Positions 46,761-54,399 of a stretch of 54,399 bases of DNA are shown here, in pieces. The stretch covers positions 1-54,399 of the forward strand of contig JADGNH010000002.1 in the NCBI GenBank assembly GCA_017883605.1, read 5' to 3'. Source of the stretch: Methanobacteriaceae archaeon (lineage in GTDB: Archaea > Methanobacteriota > Methanobacteria > Methanobacteriales > Methanobacteriaceae). Position 1 is the stretch's first letter, and each line of letters opens with the position of its first letter. The notes beneath the pieces are model-generated. The model was not told the origin of the DNA and made no database searches. It saw only the letters and a program-made list of their open reading frames with translations. A program made the translations under genes and the position numbers.

Positions 46761-46800
46761 ATTATTGCTTAAACACTTATACTATTGTTTAAACACTTGA
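46761..46800. repeat. Imperfect 20-bp tandem repeat
   Basis: ATTATTGCTTAAACACTTAT (46761-46780) and ACTATTGTTTAAACACTTGA (46781-46800) match at 16 of 20 positions. Confidence 0.7.
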
Positions 46801-46821
46801 ATTATTCCTTAATTACATTAT

Positions 46822-47406
46822 TTAGCCATACAATCTTTGTGCAAGCTCTGTGACCCGTTTTCCAAGGTTTTTTGATGTTTCAATACCAACAATATCCTTT
46901 TTTGTATCACCTTTGGGCCCGCCAACCCCGGTTCCACCGTAGTGGGCAAGGGGTGCCCCGTCACCAACTACTATGGCATCGTGGATAAGCAGAAATTCGT
47001 GGATCGCGGAACACACAGTCTCTTGTCCGCCGTTTCTTGATCCACCCACACTTATAGCCCCGGCAATTATGTTTCTAAGTTTGAAATCTCCTCTAAGCGG
47101 CCGAGAGCGGTCCATGAACATCTTCATCTGGGAGGTAACGTTCCCAAAATAAACCGGGCTTCCAATAATCAGACCCTGAGATTTCTTGAGTTTTTCTGTT
47201 ATATCCCGCATATCATCATAAATGGCACATTCACCGGTTCCTTTACATATGTCACAGGCAATACATGGTTCTATGTCAACTGAACCAAGATTTATTAATT
47301 CAGTTTCAGCACCAACCTCTTGAGCGGATTCTAAAGCTTTTTTAACCAGGAATTCGGTATTACCACCCGCTCTAGGACTTCCTACAATACCAATAATTTT
47401 AACCAA
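46822..47406 (-). CDS. Iron-sulfur flavoprotein, NADPH-dependent FMN reductase family
   Basis: Flavodoxin-like fold with GSPRAGGNTEFLV at the phosphate loop and the cluster motif CIACDICKGTGEC (compact CxxCxxC plus a fourth cysteine), which binds a 4Fe-4S cluster in the archaeal ISF family. ISF proteins move electrons between ferredoxin and oxidants including oxygen and peroxide. The start is TTG at 47406, with GGAGG seven bases away and no in-frame ATG before the conserved strand. Confidence 0.9.
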   Translation of the reverse strand: MVKIIGIVGSPRAGGNTEFLVKKALESAQEVGAETELINLGSVDIEPCIACDICKGTGECAIYDDMRDITEKLKKSQGLIIGSPVYFGNVTSQMKMFMDRSRPLRGDFKLRNIIAGAISVGGSRNGGQETVCSAIHEFLLIHDAIVVGDGAPLAHYGGTGVGGPKGDTKKDIVGIETSKNLGKRVTELAQRLYG

Positions 47407-47645
47407 AGAAATACCTCCTAAAGATGTTTATAAATTATTTATTTTTTTATACATTTAATAAATGGGAATGTAATATTAACATTACGGGGAATATTTAAGG
47501 GCCAGAAATATTTAAGGGTCAATAGTACTTTCATCAAAAAAATAGTTTATCCAAAAAAAAGTACTTTATCCCAAAAAAAATACTTATCAAAAAAATACTT
47601 ATCAAAAATATTGTTCTAGTTATCAAAAAATTAATTGTTCTGATT

Positions 47646-48965
47646 ATGAATAAAAGGAAAATCTCAGCCGTCACCCTATCAGAGGAAACAGTGAAATTGA
47701 TTGAAGAACATTTCCAGAGGGAGAGGGCGGGAGATAAAAGGGCAAGATCTGCGGCAGCAAAAGATTTAGAGAAATTCTTGATAAAAACTGTCGATGGATC
47801 CTACACTTTAAGATCAGAAGAGATTAAAGGTAAATCAGAAACCATGCACACATTCCACGGTGCAATGGAAGAATCCCGGCAGAAATTTGTTGAACCATCC
47901 CAGATCATGGAAAAACTCAAAGAAAATGGAGAAATTAGAATATTAGATCTCTGCAGCGGACTGGGATACAACGTGGCCGCAGTTTTGGAGTTATTAAAAG
48001 AAAATGCCGGATTAAGAAATGATGAGTTAGGAAATAATGAAATAGAAAATAAGGAAATTAAAAGCAACATCACCATTGATATGGTGGAAATATCCTTAGA
48101 AGCACTTGCCGCAGCCCTACTTACACCTAGCCCGACAGATGCCCATGAAATGGTGAAGACCGCAGTGGAAGATAAGCTCTACTCAGAAGGATATGTTAAT
48201 TTTAAATTCCAGAAAAAGAAAATACCAGAAAACGTAGATATTAATATAAACTATCATGAAGTGCGAGATTTTATAAAAAAAATTTCTAAATTTTCTGATA
48301 ATGAAATTGATAGCTGTGGAATTTATGATAGTAAGAAGATCTATGATATCGTGTTTCTGGATCCATTCAGCCCCCAGATGGCCCCTGAACTTTACACGGT
48401 AGATTTCTTTAAAGCCCTGAGGAAAGTTGTAAAAGAAGATGGCCTGCTTTTAACCTACACCTCAGCCGCCCCGGTTAGATGGGCCCTTATTGAAGCAAGT
48501 TTTTATATAGGGGAAGGCCCGAGCTTTGGAAGAAAAAAGGGAGGCACCGTGGCATCACCAACATCCCTAAAAATCTTAAAGGAACTTTCGCCAGAAGATG
48601 AGCGGATGATAGCTTTAAGCGATGCTGGGCTGCCCTTTAGGGATCCTCAATTAAACGACAGCAGCTCAGTTATCACCAGGAGACGTGAAGATGAACGTGG
48701 CATGGCGAGGGGGCGCTACAGGTTCGCTTCAACGGTTAAAACGCCAATTTTTCTGGAAAAAGAGTTGGATGATGGGAGGCTGAGACGGAGGGTCTTGAAA
48801 AATCTGCAGAAGTTAGGTTTCGAAGATTTAAAATCAGATAGATCCCGATATATTGTATGCCCCCAATATAAAGTCTGCATATGCGGCTGCCAATGCAGGG
48901 ACTATGATACTTCAACTGAAAGGATAAAAGAGATGACTAAGAGGTTGTACAGATTATTAAAATAA
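47646..48965 (+). CDS. MnmC-like SAM-dependent methyltransferase with cysteine-rich tail
   Basis: A 439-residue protein. ILDLCSGLGYNVAAVLELL is the SAM-binding motif, and FLDPFSPQMAPELYTVDFFKALRKVV with SFGRKKGGTVAS matches the MnmC methyltransferase domain, which modifies tRNA uridine 34. The C-terminus has five cysteines in VCPQYKVCICGCQC, absent from bacterial MnmC; it could bind zinc or an iron-sulfur cluster. Residues 20-95 form an extra N-terminal region. It stands before tgtA (354-base spacer), so a tRNA role is plausible but unproven. No clear ribosome binding site is visible. Confidence 0.78.
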   Translation: MNKRKISAVTLSEETVKLIEEHFQRERAGDKRARSAAAKDLEKFLIKTVDGSYTLRSEEIKGKSETMHTFHGAMEESRQKFVEPSQIMEKLKENGEIRILDLCSGLGYNVAAVLELLKENAGLRNDELGNNEIENKEIKSNITIDMVEISLEALAAALLTPSPTDAHEMVKTAVEDKLYSEGYVNFKFQKKKIPENVDININYHEVRDFIKKISKFSDNEIDSCGIYDSKKIYDIVFLDPFSPQMAPELYTVDFFKALRKVVKEDGLLLTYTSAAPVRWALIEASFYIGEGPSFGRKKGGTVASPTSLKILKELSPEDERMIALSDAGLPFRDPQLNDSSSVITRRREDERGMARGRYRFASTVKTPIFLEKELDDGRLRRRVLKNLQKLGFEDLKSDRSRYIVCPQYKVCICGCQCRDYDTSTERIKEMTKRLYRLLK

Positions 48966-49319
48966 ATTAGTAATAATAAATGGAATGAAATTGGAATAAT
49001 TAGAATAATAAATGGAATGAATTGGAATAAAATTAGAATAAATTATAACAATTGAATAATTAGGATAAAATTTTAAAATAAGTTAAAAAACTAATTTAAA
49101 ATAAACTTGAATAACTAAAAAGAATAAGTAAACTACAATAGATTAAAATAATTAGGAATAGACTAATATTATATGTTAATTCTTTAATTTAATTCATTTA
49201 ATGTTTATTTAGTAATTTCTATTTAGCACTTTGAATAAAAATCAAGATGAATTATAGTACTTAATTTAATCGTTTATCTAAGATCAGATAAAAATGAGTT
49301 TTGAGATTAAGGGTGAAAA
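48966..49319 (+). other. AT-rich repeat-bearing spacer before tgtA
   Basis: Contains a degenerate tandem pair of about 33 bp rich in TGGAAT (48975-49006 and 49007-49039) followed by more AT-rich sequence. The last 30 bases carry the duplicated tgtA start region. No gene is seen apart from a nine-residue decoy frame at 49294-49323. Confidence 0.7.
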
Positions 49320-49336
49320 ATGAGTTTTGAGATTAA
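49290..49336 (+). repeat. Perfect 21-bp duplication of the tgtA start
   Basis: The 21-base segment starting AAAAATGAGTTTTGAG lies at 49290-49310 and 49316-49336 without a mismatch (period 26). The first copy opens the frame MSFEIKGEK, which stops at 49323 over the real start codon at 49320. Confidence 0.94.
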
Positions 49337-51380
49337 ATACAAAGATGCCATGGGTCGGGTGGGAACACTTCAAACACCACATGGAAAAGTTAGAACGCCA
49401 GCATTGATGCCGGTGGTACACCCCGGCAGGCAGGTCCTGGACGTTAAGAAATATGGGGCTGAAATAGTCATAACCAACGCCTATATAATATATAAAAATG
49501 AAGATTTGAGGATTAAAGCTCTTGAAAGAGGTGTCCATAAGCTCATAAACTTTCCCGGGACTGTGGTAACAGACTCTGGCTCCTTCCAGCTTTCAGAATA
49601 TGGTGATATCCAGGTTACAAACCAGGAGATTGTGGAGTTTCAGGAAGCCATAGGAACAGACATAGGCACTTCACTGGACATTCCCACCCCGCCTTATGTG
49701 GGTAAGGAGCGTGCTGAAAGAGAACTTAAGTTAACTCTAAAAAGAGCTGAAGAAGCTTTAAAGGCACGCAATAAACTGATGCTCAACTCTGTGGTACAGG
49801 GATCCACCTATCCAGATTTAAGGGCCAGGTGCGCCCATGATCTTGGTAAAATGGGATTCGATGTTTATCCCATTGGGGCGGTGGTCCCGCTAATGGAATC
49901 CTATCAATACTCTGCCCTGCTGGAAGTGGTGATGGCTTCAGTGATAAATCTTCCTGACTCAAAGCCCAGACATCTCATGGGCGCCGGTCATCCTATGGTG
50001 TTCGCTCTGGCAGTTGCAATGGGATGTGATCTTTTTGATTCTGCTGCCTATGTACTTTATGCCATGGAAGACCGGCTGTTGATGCCTAACGGCACCTACA
50101 AACTGGAAAACCTAAACGAAATGCCGTGTACCTGCCCAGTATGTGACAGTTACACTCCGGGAGACCTTAAAGAGATGAAAAATGAGGAAAGGATGAGATT
50201 ACTTTCACAACACAATCTCCATGTAAGTTTTGCCGAGATACGTACCATAAGACAGGCCATTTTTGAGGGTAGTCTCTGGGAGCTGGTGGAACAGAGGTGC
50301 AGAGCCCATCCCTATCTTTTGGATGCTGTAAGAAATCTTAAAAAATACATCCCCACCATTGAAAAATATGATCCGCCCTTTAAAAAATCTGCATTTTTCT
50401 ATTCTGGTCCAGAGTCATTAAATAGACCAGAAGTCCACCGTCACCTGAAACGGCTTGAAAGAATCCCACAGAAAAGACGGTTGCTAATGATCCCACCGTG
50501 TGAAAAACCCTATTCAAAGAACCTCCCCCAGAATATGGGAAAATTTTACTTTAAAAAAAATAGCCCTCTGAATAACCAGAAATTTTACTCCAATAAAAAT
50601 GATAATAAGTCTGATGATTCAAAAGACAATAAACCTGATAATTCAAAAAAGTCTTCTAAAGATTTACAGGTGGTTGTTGCGGATGTTCCTTTTGCCATCA
50701 TACCCCTGGAAATAGAGGAGACCTACCCACTATCTCAGAACGAATCTCCCCGGATATATGATGAGGATGCCCGGAAGTTTGTAGGGAACATCATAAAAAA
50801 CTATATAAAAAACTTTGAGGATGCTATTGTGAGTAAAGATGTTGTGGAAACCTTTGATTTGGATTTTGCCACTGATTATATTGATGATGGGTCTATTGAT
50901 GATGGGTCATTGGAAATTGATGTGGACGATGAGGATAGGATAAGATATATATCTGACTACCAGTTTGGCACCGGATCAGGCCAGGCTCTTTTCAAGGGAG
51001 ATGTTGAAATAGTTAAAAGCAAAAAAACTGGTAAAATAAGACATATCTACAGTGGAGAAAACCTTATTGCAACTTTAAGAGCCAGTGATGGTGTTTTTGT
51101 CCTGGGTAGGAAGGGTGCCCGGAGGCTGCATCAACATCTTCCCTATCCCCAAAACCGGGTGGTGGTAAATGAGGATGCAGAACCCTTTGCAGTTGAAGGA
51201 AAAAGTATATTTGCTAAATTTATTATAGATTGTGATATAAATATAAGGGCAAATGAAGAAGTTTTAATTGTGAATGATAAAGATGATCTATTGGCCTTTG
51301 GTAAGTCAATTTTATGTGGTCCGGAAATAATAAATTTTAACATTGGCCAAGCAGTTAAAACTAGAAAAGGAGGTTTTTGA
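49320..51380 (+). CDS. tgtA: Archaeal tRNA-guanine transglycosylase
   Basis: Exchanges guanine 15 in tRNA for preQ0, the first step to archaeosine. The catalytic domain shows VVTDSGSFQLSEYG with the nucleophilic aspartate, and the zinc ligands CTCPVC near residue 275. The C-terminal half holds the PUA domain (GRKGARRLHQHLPYPQNRVVV). Between catalytic and PUA parts is a N/K/D/S-rich linker (about 395-450) and a tandem IDDGS-IDDGS at 521-530 from a 15-bp duplication. The first start copy at 49294 is out of frame, so 49320 is the start, with GGGTGA upstream. The nac gene overlaps its stop. Confidence 0.93.
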   Translation: MSFEIKYKDAMGRVGTLQTPHGKVRTPALMPVVHPGRQVLDVKKYGAEIVITNAYIIYKNEDLRIKALERGVHKLINFPGTVVTDSGSFQLSEYGDIQVTNQEIVEFQEAIGTDIGTSLDIPTPPYVGKERAERELKLTLKRAEEALKARNKLMLNSVVQGSTYPDLRARCAHDLGKMGFDVYPIGAVVPLMESYQYSALLEVVMASVINLPDSKPRHLMGAGHPMVFALAVAMGCDLFDSAAYVLYAMEDRLLMPNGTYKLENLNEMPCTCPVCDSYTPGDLKEMKNEERMRLLSQHNLHVSFAEIRTIRQAIFEGSLWELVEQRCRAHPYLLDAVRNLKKYIPTIEKYDPPFKKSAFFYSGPESLNRPEVHRHLKRLERIPQKRRLLMIPPCEKPYSKNLPQNMGKFYFKKNSPLNNQKFYSNKNDNKSDDSKDNKPDNSKKSSKDLQVVVADVPFAIIPLEIEETYPLSQNESPRIYDEDARKFVGNIIKNYIKNFEDAIVSKDVVETFDLDFATDYIDDGSIDDGSLEIDVDDEDRIRYISDYQFGTGSGQALFKGDVEIVKSKKTGKIRHIYSGENLIATLRASDGVFVLGRKGARRLHQHLPYPQNRVVVNEDAEPFAVEGKSIFAKFIIDCDINIRANEEVLIVNDKDDLLAFGKSILCGPEIINFNIGQAVKTRKGGF
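50880..50909 (+). repeat. 15-bp tandem duplication in tgtA
   Basis: ATTGATGATGGGTCT at 50880-50894 is repeated at 50895-50909 with one change, giving IDDGS twice in frame. Confidence 0.92.
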
Positions 51381-51733
51381 TGTTACCTGGTGCGGGTATG
51401 AACCCAAAACAACTCAAACAGATGCAGAGAGCCATGAAACAAATGGGTATGGACATGAATGACGTAAAAGGCGTTACCGAAGTAATCATAAAATTCAAAG
51501 ACAAAGAAGTACTGATAAAAAATCCTAAAGTTAACCTGATGAATTACATGGGACAGCAAACATACCAGATAAGTGGCAAAATAAAGGAAAGAGAAATTGA
51601 AGTTGAACTAGAAATCCCTGATTATGATGTGGAGCTGGTGTCGGAACAGACAGGAGTAAGTAGGGAGGAGGCACTGCAGGCATTAAAAGATGTTGATGGT
51701 GATCTGGCAGAAGCCATAGTGAGGTTAAGTTAA
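51380..51733 (+). CDS. nac: Archaeal nascent polypeptide-associated complex protein
   Basis: A 117-residue NAC protein binding nascent chains at the ribosome exit. The NAC domain spans about residues 30-80 (GVTEVIIKFKDKEVLIKNPKVN) and the UBA domain the C-terminal 40 (VSEQTGVSREEALQALKDVDGDLAEAIVRL). GGAGG six bases before the ATG and a one-base overlap with the tgtA stop (TGATG) define the start. Its stop overlaps the next ATG. Confidence 0.95.
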   Translation: MLPGAGMNPKQLKQMQRAMKQMGMDMNDVKGVTEVIIKFKDKEVLIKNPKVNLMNYMGQQTYQISGKIKEREIEVELEIPDYDVELVSEQTGVSREEALQALKDVDGDLAEAIVRLS

Positions 51734-52479
51734 TGGCATTGATTGCCCATATCTCTGACTTACATTTAGGTTCCCTGACATTCCAAGAAGACCTTATAAA
51801 AAAGGCTGTAAATGAAATTAATATGATGGGGCCTGATGTAACCATAGTAACGGGGGATATAACTGAAAACGGATATTATATGGAATTTGAGAAGGCTGCC
51901 AGATATCTGGATGAAATTGATTCTCCCCTACTGGTGGTTCCAGGAAATCACGACGCCAGACATGTGGGGGACGAATGCTTTGGAGAGGTTATAAAAAACC
52001 GTTTTGGAGCTTTGGACCTTAAAGATTGTGGAATAAAAGTTATTGGACTGGACAGCACTGAACCAGATCTGGACTACGGTAAAGTAGGAAGAGCTCAACA
52101 CAACTGGATGGTAATGGAACTTCTAAAAGCACAGGAAGAAAATCTCTTTAAAATTATAGCCCTTCATCACCATATAATACCTGTTCCCAGAACCGGTCGA
52201 GAGAGAAATGTTTTAAGTGATGCAGGAGATATATTACAGTCAATGATAGATGGAAACGCAAATTTAGTACTTTCCGGTCATAAACACATGCCCCATGTGT
52301 GGATGATGGAAAAAACAGCATTTGCAACAGCAGGAACTGTTTCATCTCTTAAGTTAAGGGGAAGGACTTTTACCTCATTTAACACCATTAATGTAACTGA
52401 AGAGGGTATTGAAATTGTTTTAAGGGGTGCTGATGGGAAAAAAAGATGTCTTGCCAAATATGAAAATACTTGTAGGTGA
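51733..52479 (+). CDS. Calcineurin-like metallophosphoesterase
   Basis: All five metallophosphoesterase motifs are present: SDLHLG, TGDITENG, GNHD, LHHH and SGHKHMPH. The layout and 248-residue length fit the class III cyclic-nucleotide phosphodiesterase-like (CpdA/Icc) group. The true substrate is unknown: cyclic nucleotides, nucleotide diesters or phosphoproteins are possible. The ATG overlaps the nac stop (TAATG), with GAGG upstream. It belongs to the tightly coupled run tgtA-nac-MPE-NYN-GGDD. Confidence 0.9.
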   Translation: MALIAHISDLHLGSLTFQEDLIKKAVNEINMMGPDVTIVTGDITENGYYMEFEKAARYLDEIDSPLLVVPGNHDARHVGDECFGEVIKNRFGALDLKDCGIKVIGLDSTEPDLDYGKVGRAQHNWMVMELLKAQEENLFKIIALHHHIIPVPRTGRERNVLSDAGDILQSMIDGNANLVLSGHKHMPHVWMMEKTAFATAGTVSSLKLRGRTFTSFNTINVTEEGIEIVLRGADGKKRCLAKYENTCR

Positions 52480-52483
52480 TTGA

Positions 52484-53503
52484 TTGAAAGCTATTGTCGA
52501 TGCATCCAATGTGGCCCATTACGGAAGGAAAGATGGCAAGCCTAGCTTAGACAATATTATGAAAGCTTTGAAAGCTCTAGAAGGATTAGGGTATGATCCT
52601 ATTTTAATAGCTGATGCATCGCTTAGACATGAAATAGACCTTAAAGAAGAATTCAATAAACTCCTGGACCAGGGTAAAATACAGCAAGTTCCATCTGGAA
52701 CCACTGCTGACAACTATATATTGAAAATGGCTGAAGAAGAAGATGCAAAAATATTGTCTAATGATGTATTCCGGGAATATTATGATGAATTTCAGGATAT
52801 CAACAGCAGAAGAATTCCTTACACCTTCAAAAACGGCAAGATATCTGTAGGAACTTCATCCAAACCTAAAAAAATAAAAAACATTCTTCAAAAAATATGC
52901 AACGAAACCCTATCTGAATTTGATAAAAAAGGTTACGACGCCTACACATTAAAAAAGAATAAAAAATTAAGTGGAATAGCAGTTGCTAAAGAGGCAATTG
53001 AGAGAATAGCCAAGAGTAAAGAAGAAGGTATTGATTCCAAGATAGAAAGTGTCTTCATGAAGATTCCTCTATTTGATAAAGTAGTTAGCATGGTTGAAGA
53101 TGCTGAGAAGGCCAATGATTTTATTATATTTGTGCTGGTCAGTCCCCGGGACTACCGGGAAGCAGTAAGAAGTGCTGGTAACATTGCAGTTACCGTTGGA
53201 GACCGGCTGAAACTGGACCACGCCCCACTGGTTGCAGTGAGAAATGATCTTTTCACCAAACCCGGATCATTTGAGCTTAATATTATTTATTCTGATGAAA
53301 TACTTGAAGAATCTCCCTACAATGTGAATATAACCATAAACGACCACGACTATGCATTTGTAAAGAAAAACTCCCGTAACATAGCCAGCACCGTTGCAGC
53401 ACGGCTTGGAACATGGAAATTTCCCATAGTATCAGTTAAACCCAGCATGCTCATGGAAAAACCAGGGCACTTTGATATAACCTTAGAGAAGGGAGAAAGA
53501 TAA
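52484..53503 (+). CDS. NYN/Zc3h12a-type ribonuclease with duplicated C-terminal domain
   Basis: Residues 1-125 are a PIN-like NYN nuclease domain: VDASNVAH at 5-12, ADASLR near 43, ADNYIL at 75-80 and LSNDVFREYY at 91-100 hold the metal-binding aspartates and asparagines. After a linker (125-185), two similar units of about 58 residues follow: DYREAVRSAGNIAVTVGDRL (from 223) and DYAFVKKNSRNIASTVAARL (from 289), each ending in a KPG-F-I strand. The start is TTG at 52484, with GGTGA inside the preceding stop region. It probably cleaves RNA; the duplicated domain may bind RNA or a nucleotide signal. Confidence 0.83.
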   Translation: MKAIVDASNVAHYGRKDGKPSLDNIMKALKALEGLGYDPILIADASLRHEIDLKEEFNKLLDQGKIQQVPSGTTADNYILKMAEEEDAKILSNDVFREYYDEFQDINSRRIPYTFKNGKISVGTSSKPKKIKNILQKICNETLSEFDKKGYDAYTLKKNKKLSGIAVAKEAIERIAKSKEEGIDSKIESVFMKIPLFDKVVSMVEDAEKANDFIIFVLVSPRDYREAVRSAGNIAVTVGDRLKLDHAPLVAVRNDLFTKPGSFELNIIYSDEILEESPYNVNITINDHDYAFVKKNSRNIASTVAARLGTWKFPIVSVKPSMLMEKPGHFDITLEKGER

Positions 53504-54399
53504 ATGGCCGGGGATTATTTCTTAAGAAAGATCTTTGGATTTCTGCTTAAACATCGTGTGGTGAGCATTAAAACCAAATATTACCCCACTAACGACCGGG
53601 AACGGGAATATGTGGAGATGATTAACTACACCCAGACCATGCTTCTGGAGATTGAGAAGGCCCATATAACCACACAAAACATTTTTAACAATATTGTGAA
53701 AGAAATTGGTGAAGGTAACATCCCCCAAAATCGTAAATTTTTGGAGATAGAACCTGCAGAAGATGATGTGAATGAATACGCTCTTTTAAGCAACATAATA
53801 ATGGGAAGCGACCGATTTTTATATGTAGAAGTTTTTAAAGGGGACCGCCCCGTAATGAATGAGTTTGTCAGGCTGATAAAAGCTGAAAGAGGTTTGATTG
53901 TAGAAAGAAGTGCCGGTGAAATTGTGGCACGGCTTTTATCAAAAAACGACGCTATAAGGGTTGCAATAGAACTCATAAAATCTGGTATAGAAAAGGATAT
54001 TGGTGTGCGAGCTGCAGTGGGAATGACTGGCGCTGCAGCCATTGAAAGATCCATAAACCTGAATCAGGTGATAGGTGAAACTTCCGGAGTGGGATTCACC
54101 AAGCTGGGCGGAGAATTTGCACTGACATTTTCCTCTAAAATTGGTAGGTTAGAGGGAAAGCCGGTTGTGTATGACAACTACCTTTTTATGGATGTTATAG
54201 ACTCCACCAAGTTCATTGAGGAGAACGGTCGTGACCGACTGGTTGAGATAATGAATGATATTAAGAATTTCATAGAAAAAGACTGTGAAGGAAAGATAGA
54301 AGGTTACAGAGAAGGAGGAGACGATCTCATTGCCAACTTACCCACCAAAGACGCTGCCTTAAGGGCGGGGATAGATTCTGCATGGCATTCTCTTAATAA
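53504..54399 (+). CDS. GGDD-motif palm/cyclase-like protein, C-terminus beyond the window
   Basis: An open frame of 298 codons that runs out of the window, so it is partial. Residues 1-200 form a helical N-terminal region with no motif I recognise. Near residue 228 FMDVIDSTKFIEENGRDR resembles the first metal-aspartate motif of GGDEF and class III cyclase palms, and 267-274 reads GYREGGDD, matching the GGDEF/GGDD beta-hairpin. The rest of the palm would follow beyond the window. Its ATG follows the NYN stop directly. It may be a nucleotidyl cyclase or an inactive relative. Confidence 0.72.
   Translation, partial: MAGDYFLRKIFGFLLKHRVVSIKTKYYPTNDREREYVEMINYTQTMLLEIEKAHITTQNIFNNIVKEIGEGNIPQNRKFLEIEPAEDDVNEYALLSNIIMGSDRFLYVEVFKGDRPVMNEFVRLIKAERGLIVERSAGEIVARLLSKNDAIRVAIELIKSGIEKDIGVRAAVGMTGAAAIERSINLNQVIGETSGVGFTKLGGEFALTFSSKIGRLEGKPVVYDNYLFMDVIDSTKFIEENGRDRLVEIMNDIKNFIEKDCEGKIEGYREGGDDLIANLPTKDAALRAGIDSAWHSLN

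Overview
The window comes from a low-GC hydrogenotrophic methanogen of the order Methanobacteriales, most likely Methanobacterium or a close relative. The order-level call rests on archaeal lipid synthesis (egsA), coenzyme F420 (cofC), methanofuran (mfnB), the methyl-coenzyme M reductase activation ATPase (atwA), archaeosine tRNA modification (tgtA), archaeal NAC, archaeal-type ProRS, and a small protein resembling the pseudomurein-binding repeat. The genus call is inference. I see no rRNA, tRNA, CRISPR array or insertion sequence.

Layout. 1-4 kb: a TPR protein with a 27-bp tandem repeat, a receiver/multi-PAS protein with no kinase domain, and a possible alpha/beta-hydrolase remnant. 4-10 kb: a metal island with a DtxR-FeoA fusion regulator translationally coupled to FeoB, two ZIP-family transporters and a TauE-type exporter; the regulator's promoter carries a perfect DtxR-like palindrome and a second imperfect copy at the start codon. 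10-13 kb: a two-gene ABC exporter whose ATPase has lost several catalytic motifs, a voltage-gated-type K+ channel and an HdeD-like membrane protein. 13-20 kb: housekeeping and cofactor genes (rpiA, UPF0179, egsA, proS, a secreted protein, cofC, thiD, a zinc-ribbon/SHOCT protein). 20.7-28.9 kb, all on the minus strand: ACT protein, PaaK-like ligase, and an oxygen/iron defence group (superoxide dismutase, peroxiredoxin, ferritin, three tandem rubredoxins), then UspA, a flavoprotein and AtwA. 29-34 kb: nadM-moaE-HD phosphohydrolase, ubiX-cbiT and two small unknowns. 34-39.6 kb: mobA, guaB, mfnB and a LutA/LutB-like iron-sulfur pair. 39.7-46.6 kb: a surface-glycan cluster of five glycosyltransferases, a methyltransferase and a DUF2304 protein. 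46.8-54.4 kb: an iron-sulfur flavoprotein, a MnmC-like methyltransferase, and a tightly packed run tgtA-nac-metallophosphoesterase-NYN ribonuclease-GGDD protein that leaves the window.

Two observations stand out. First, almost every intergenic spacer, and several coding regions in multiples of three, carry a locus-specific short tandem duplication (15-38 bp, 2-4 copies). At three genes (cofC, the flavin reductase, tgtA) the duplicated segment contains the start codon, leaving a decoy mini-ORF just before the real start. Second, the terminal operon places a GGDD palm-like protein, a calcineurin-type phosphoesterase and an NYN/Zc3h12a-type ribonuclease next to each other, behind tgtA and the ribosome-associated NAC. 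A nucleotide-signal synthase/eraser/effector triad is an inference only.

The ORF translations use TTG and GTG as starts; I moved several starts to internal ATGs with better ribosome binding sites, and kept TTG starts where Shine-Dalgarno spacing and family N-termini support them.
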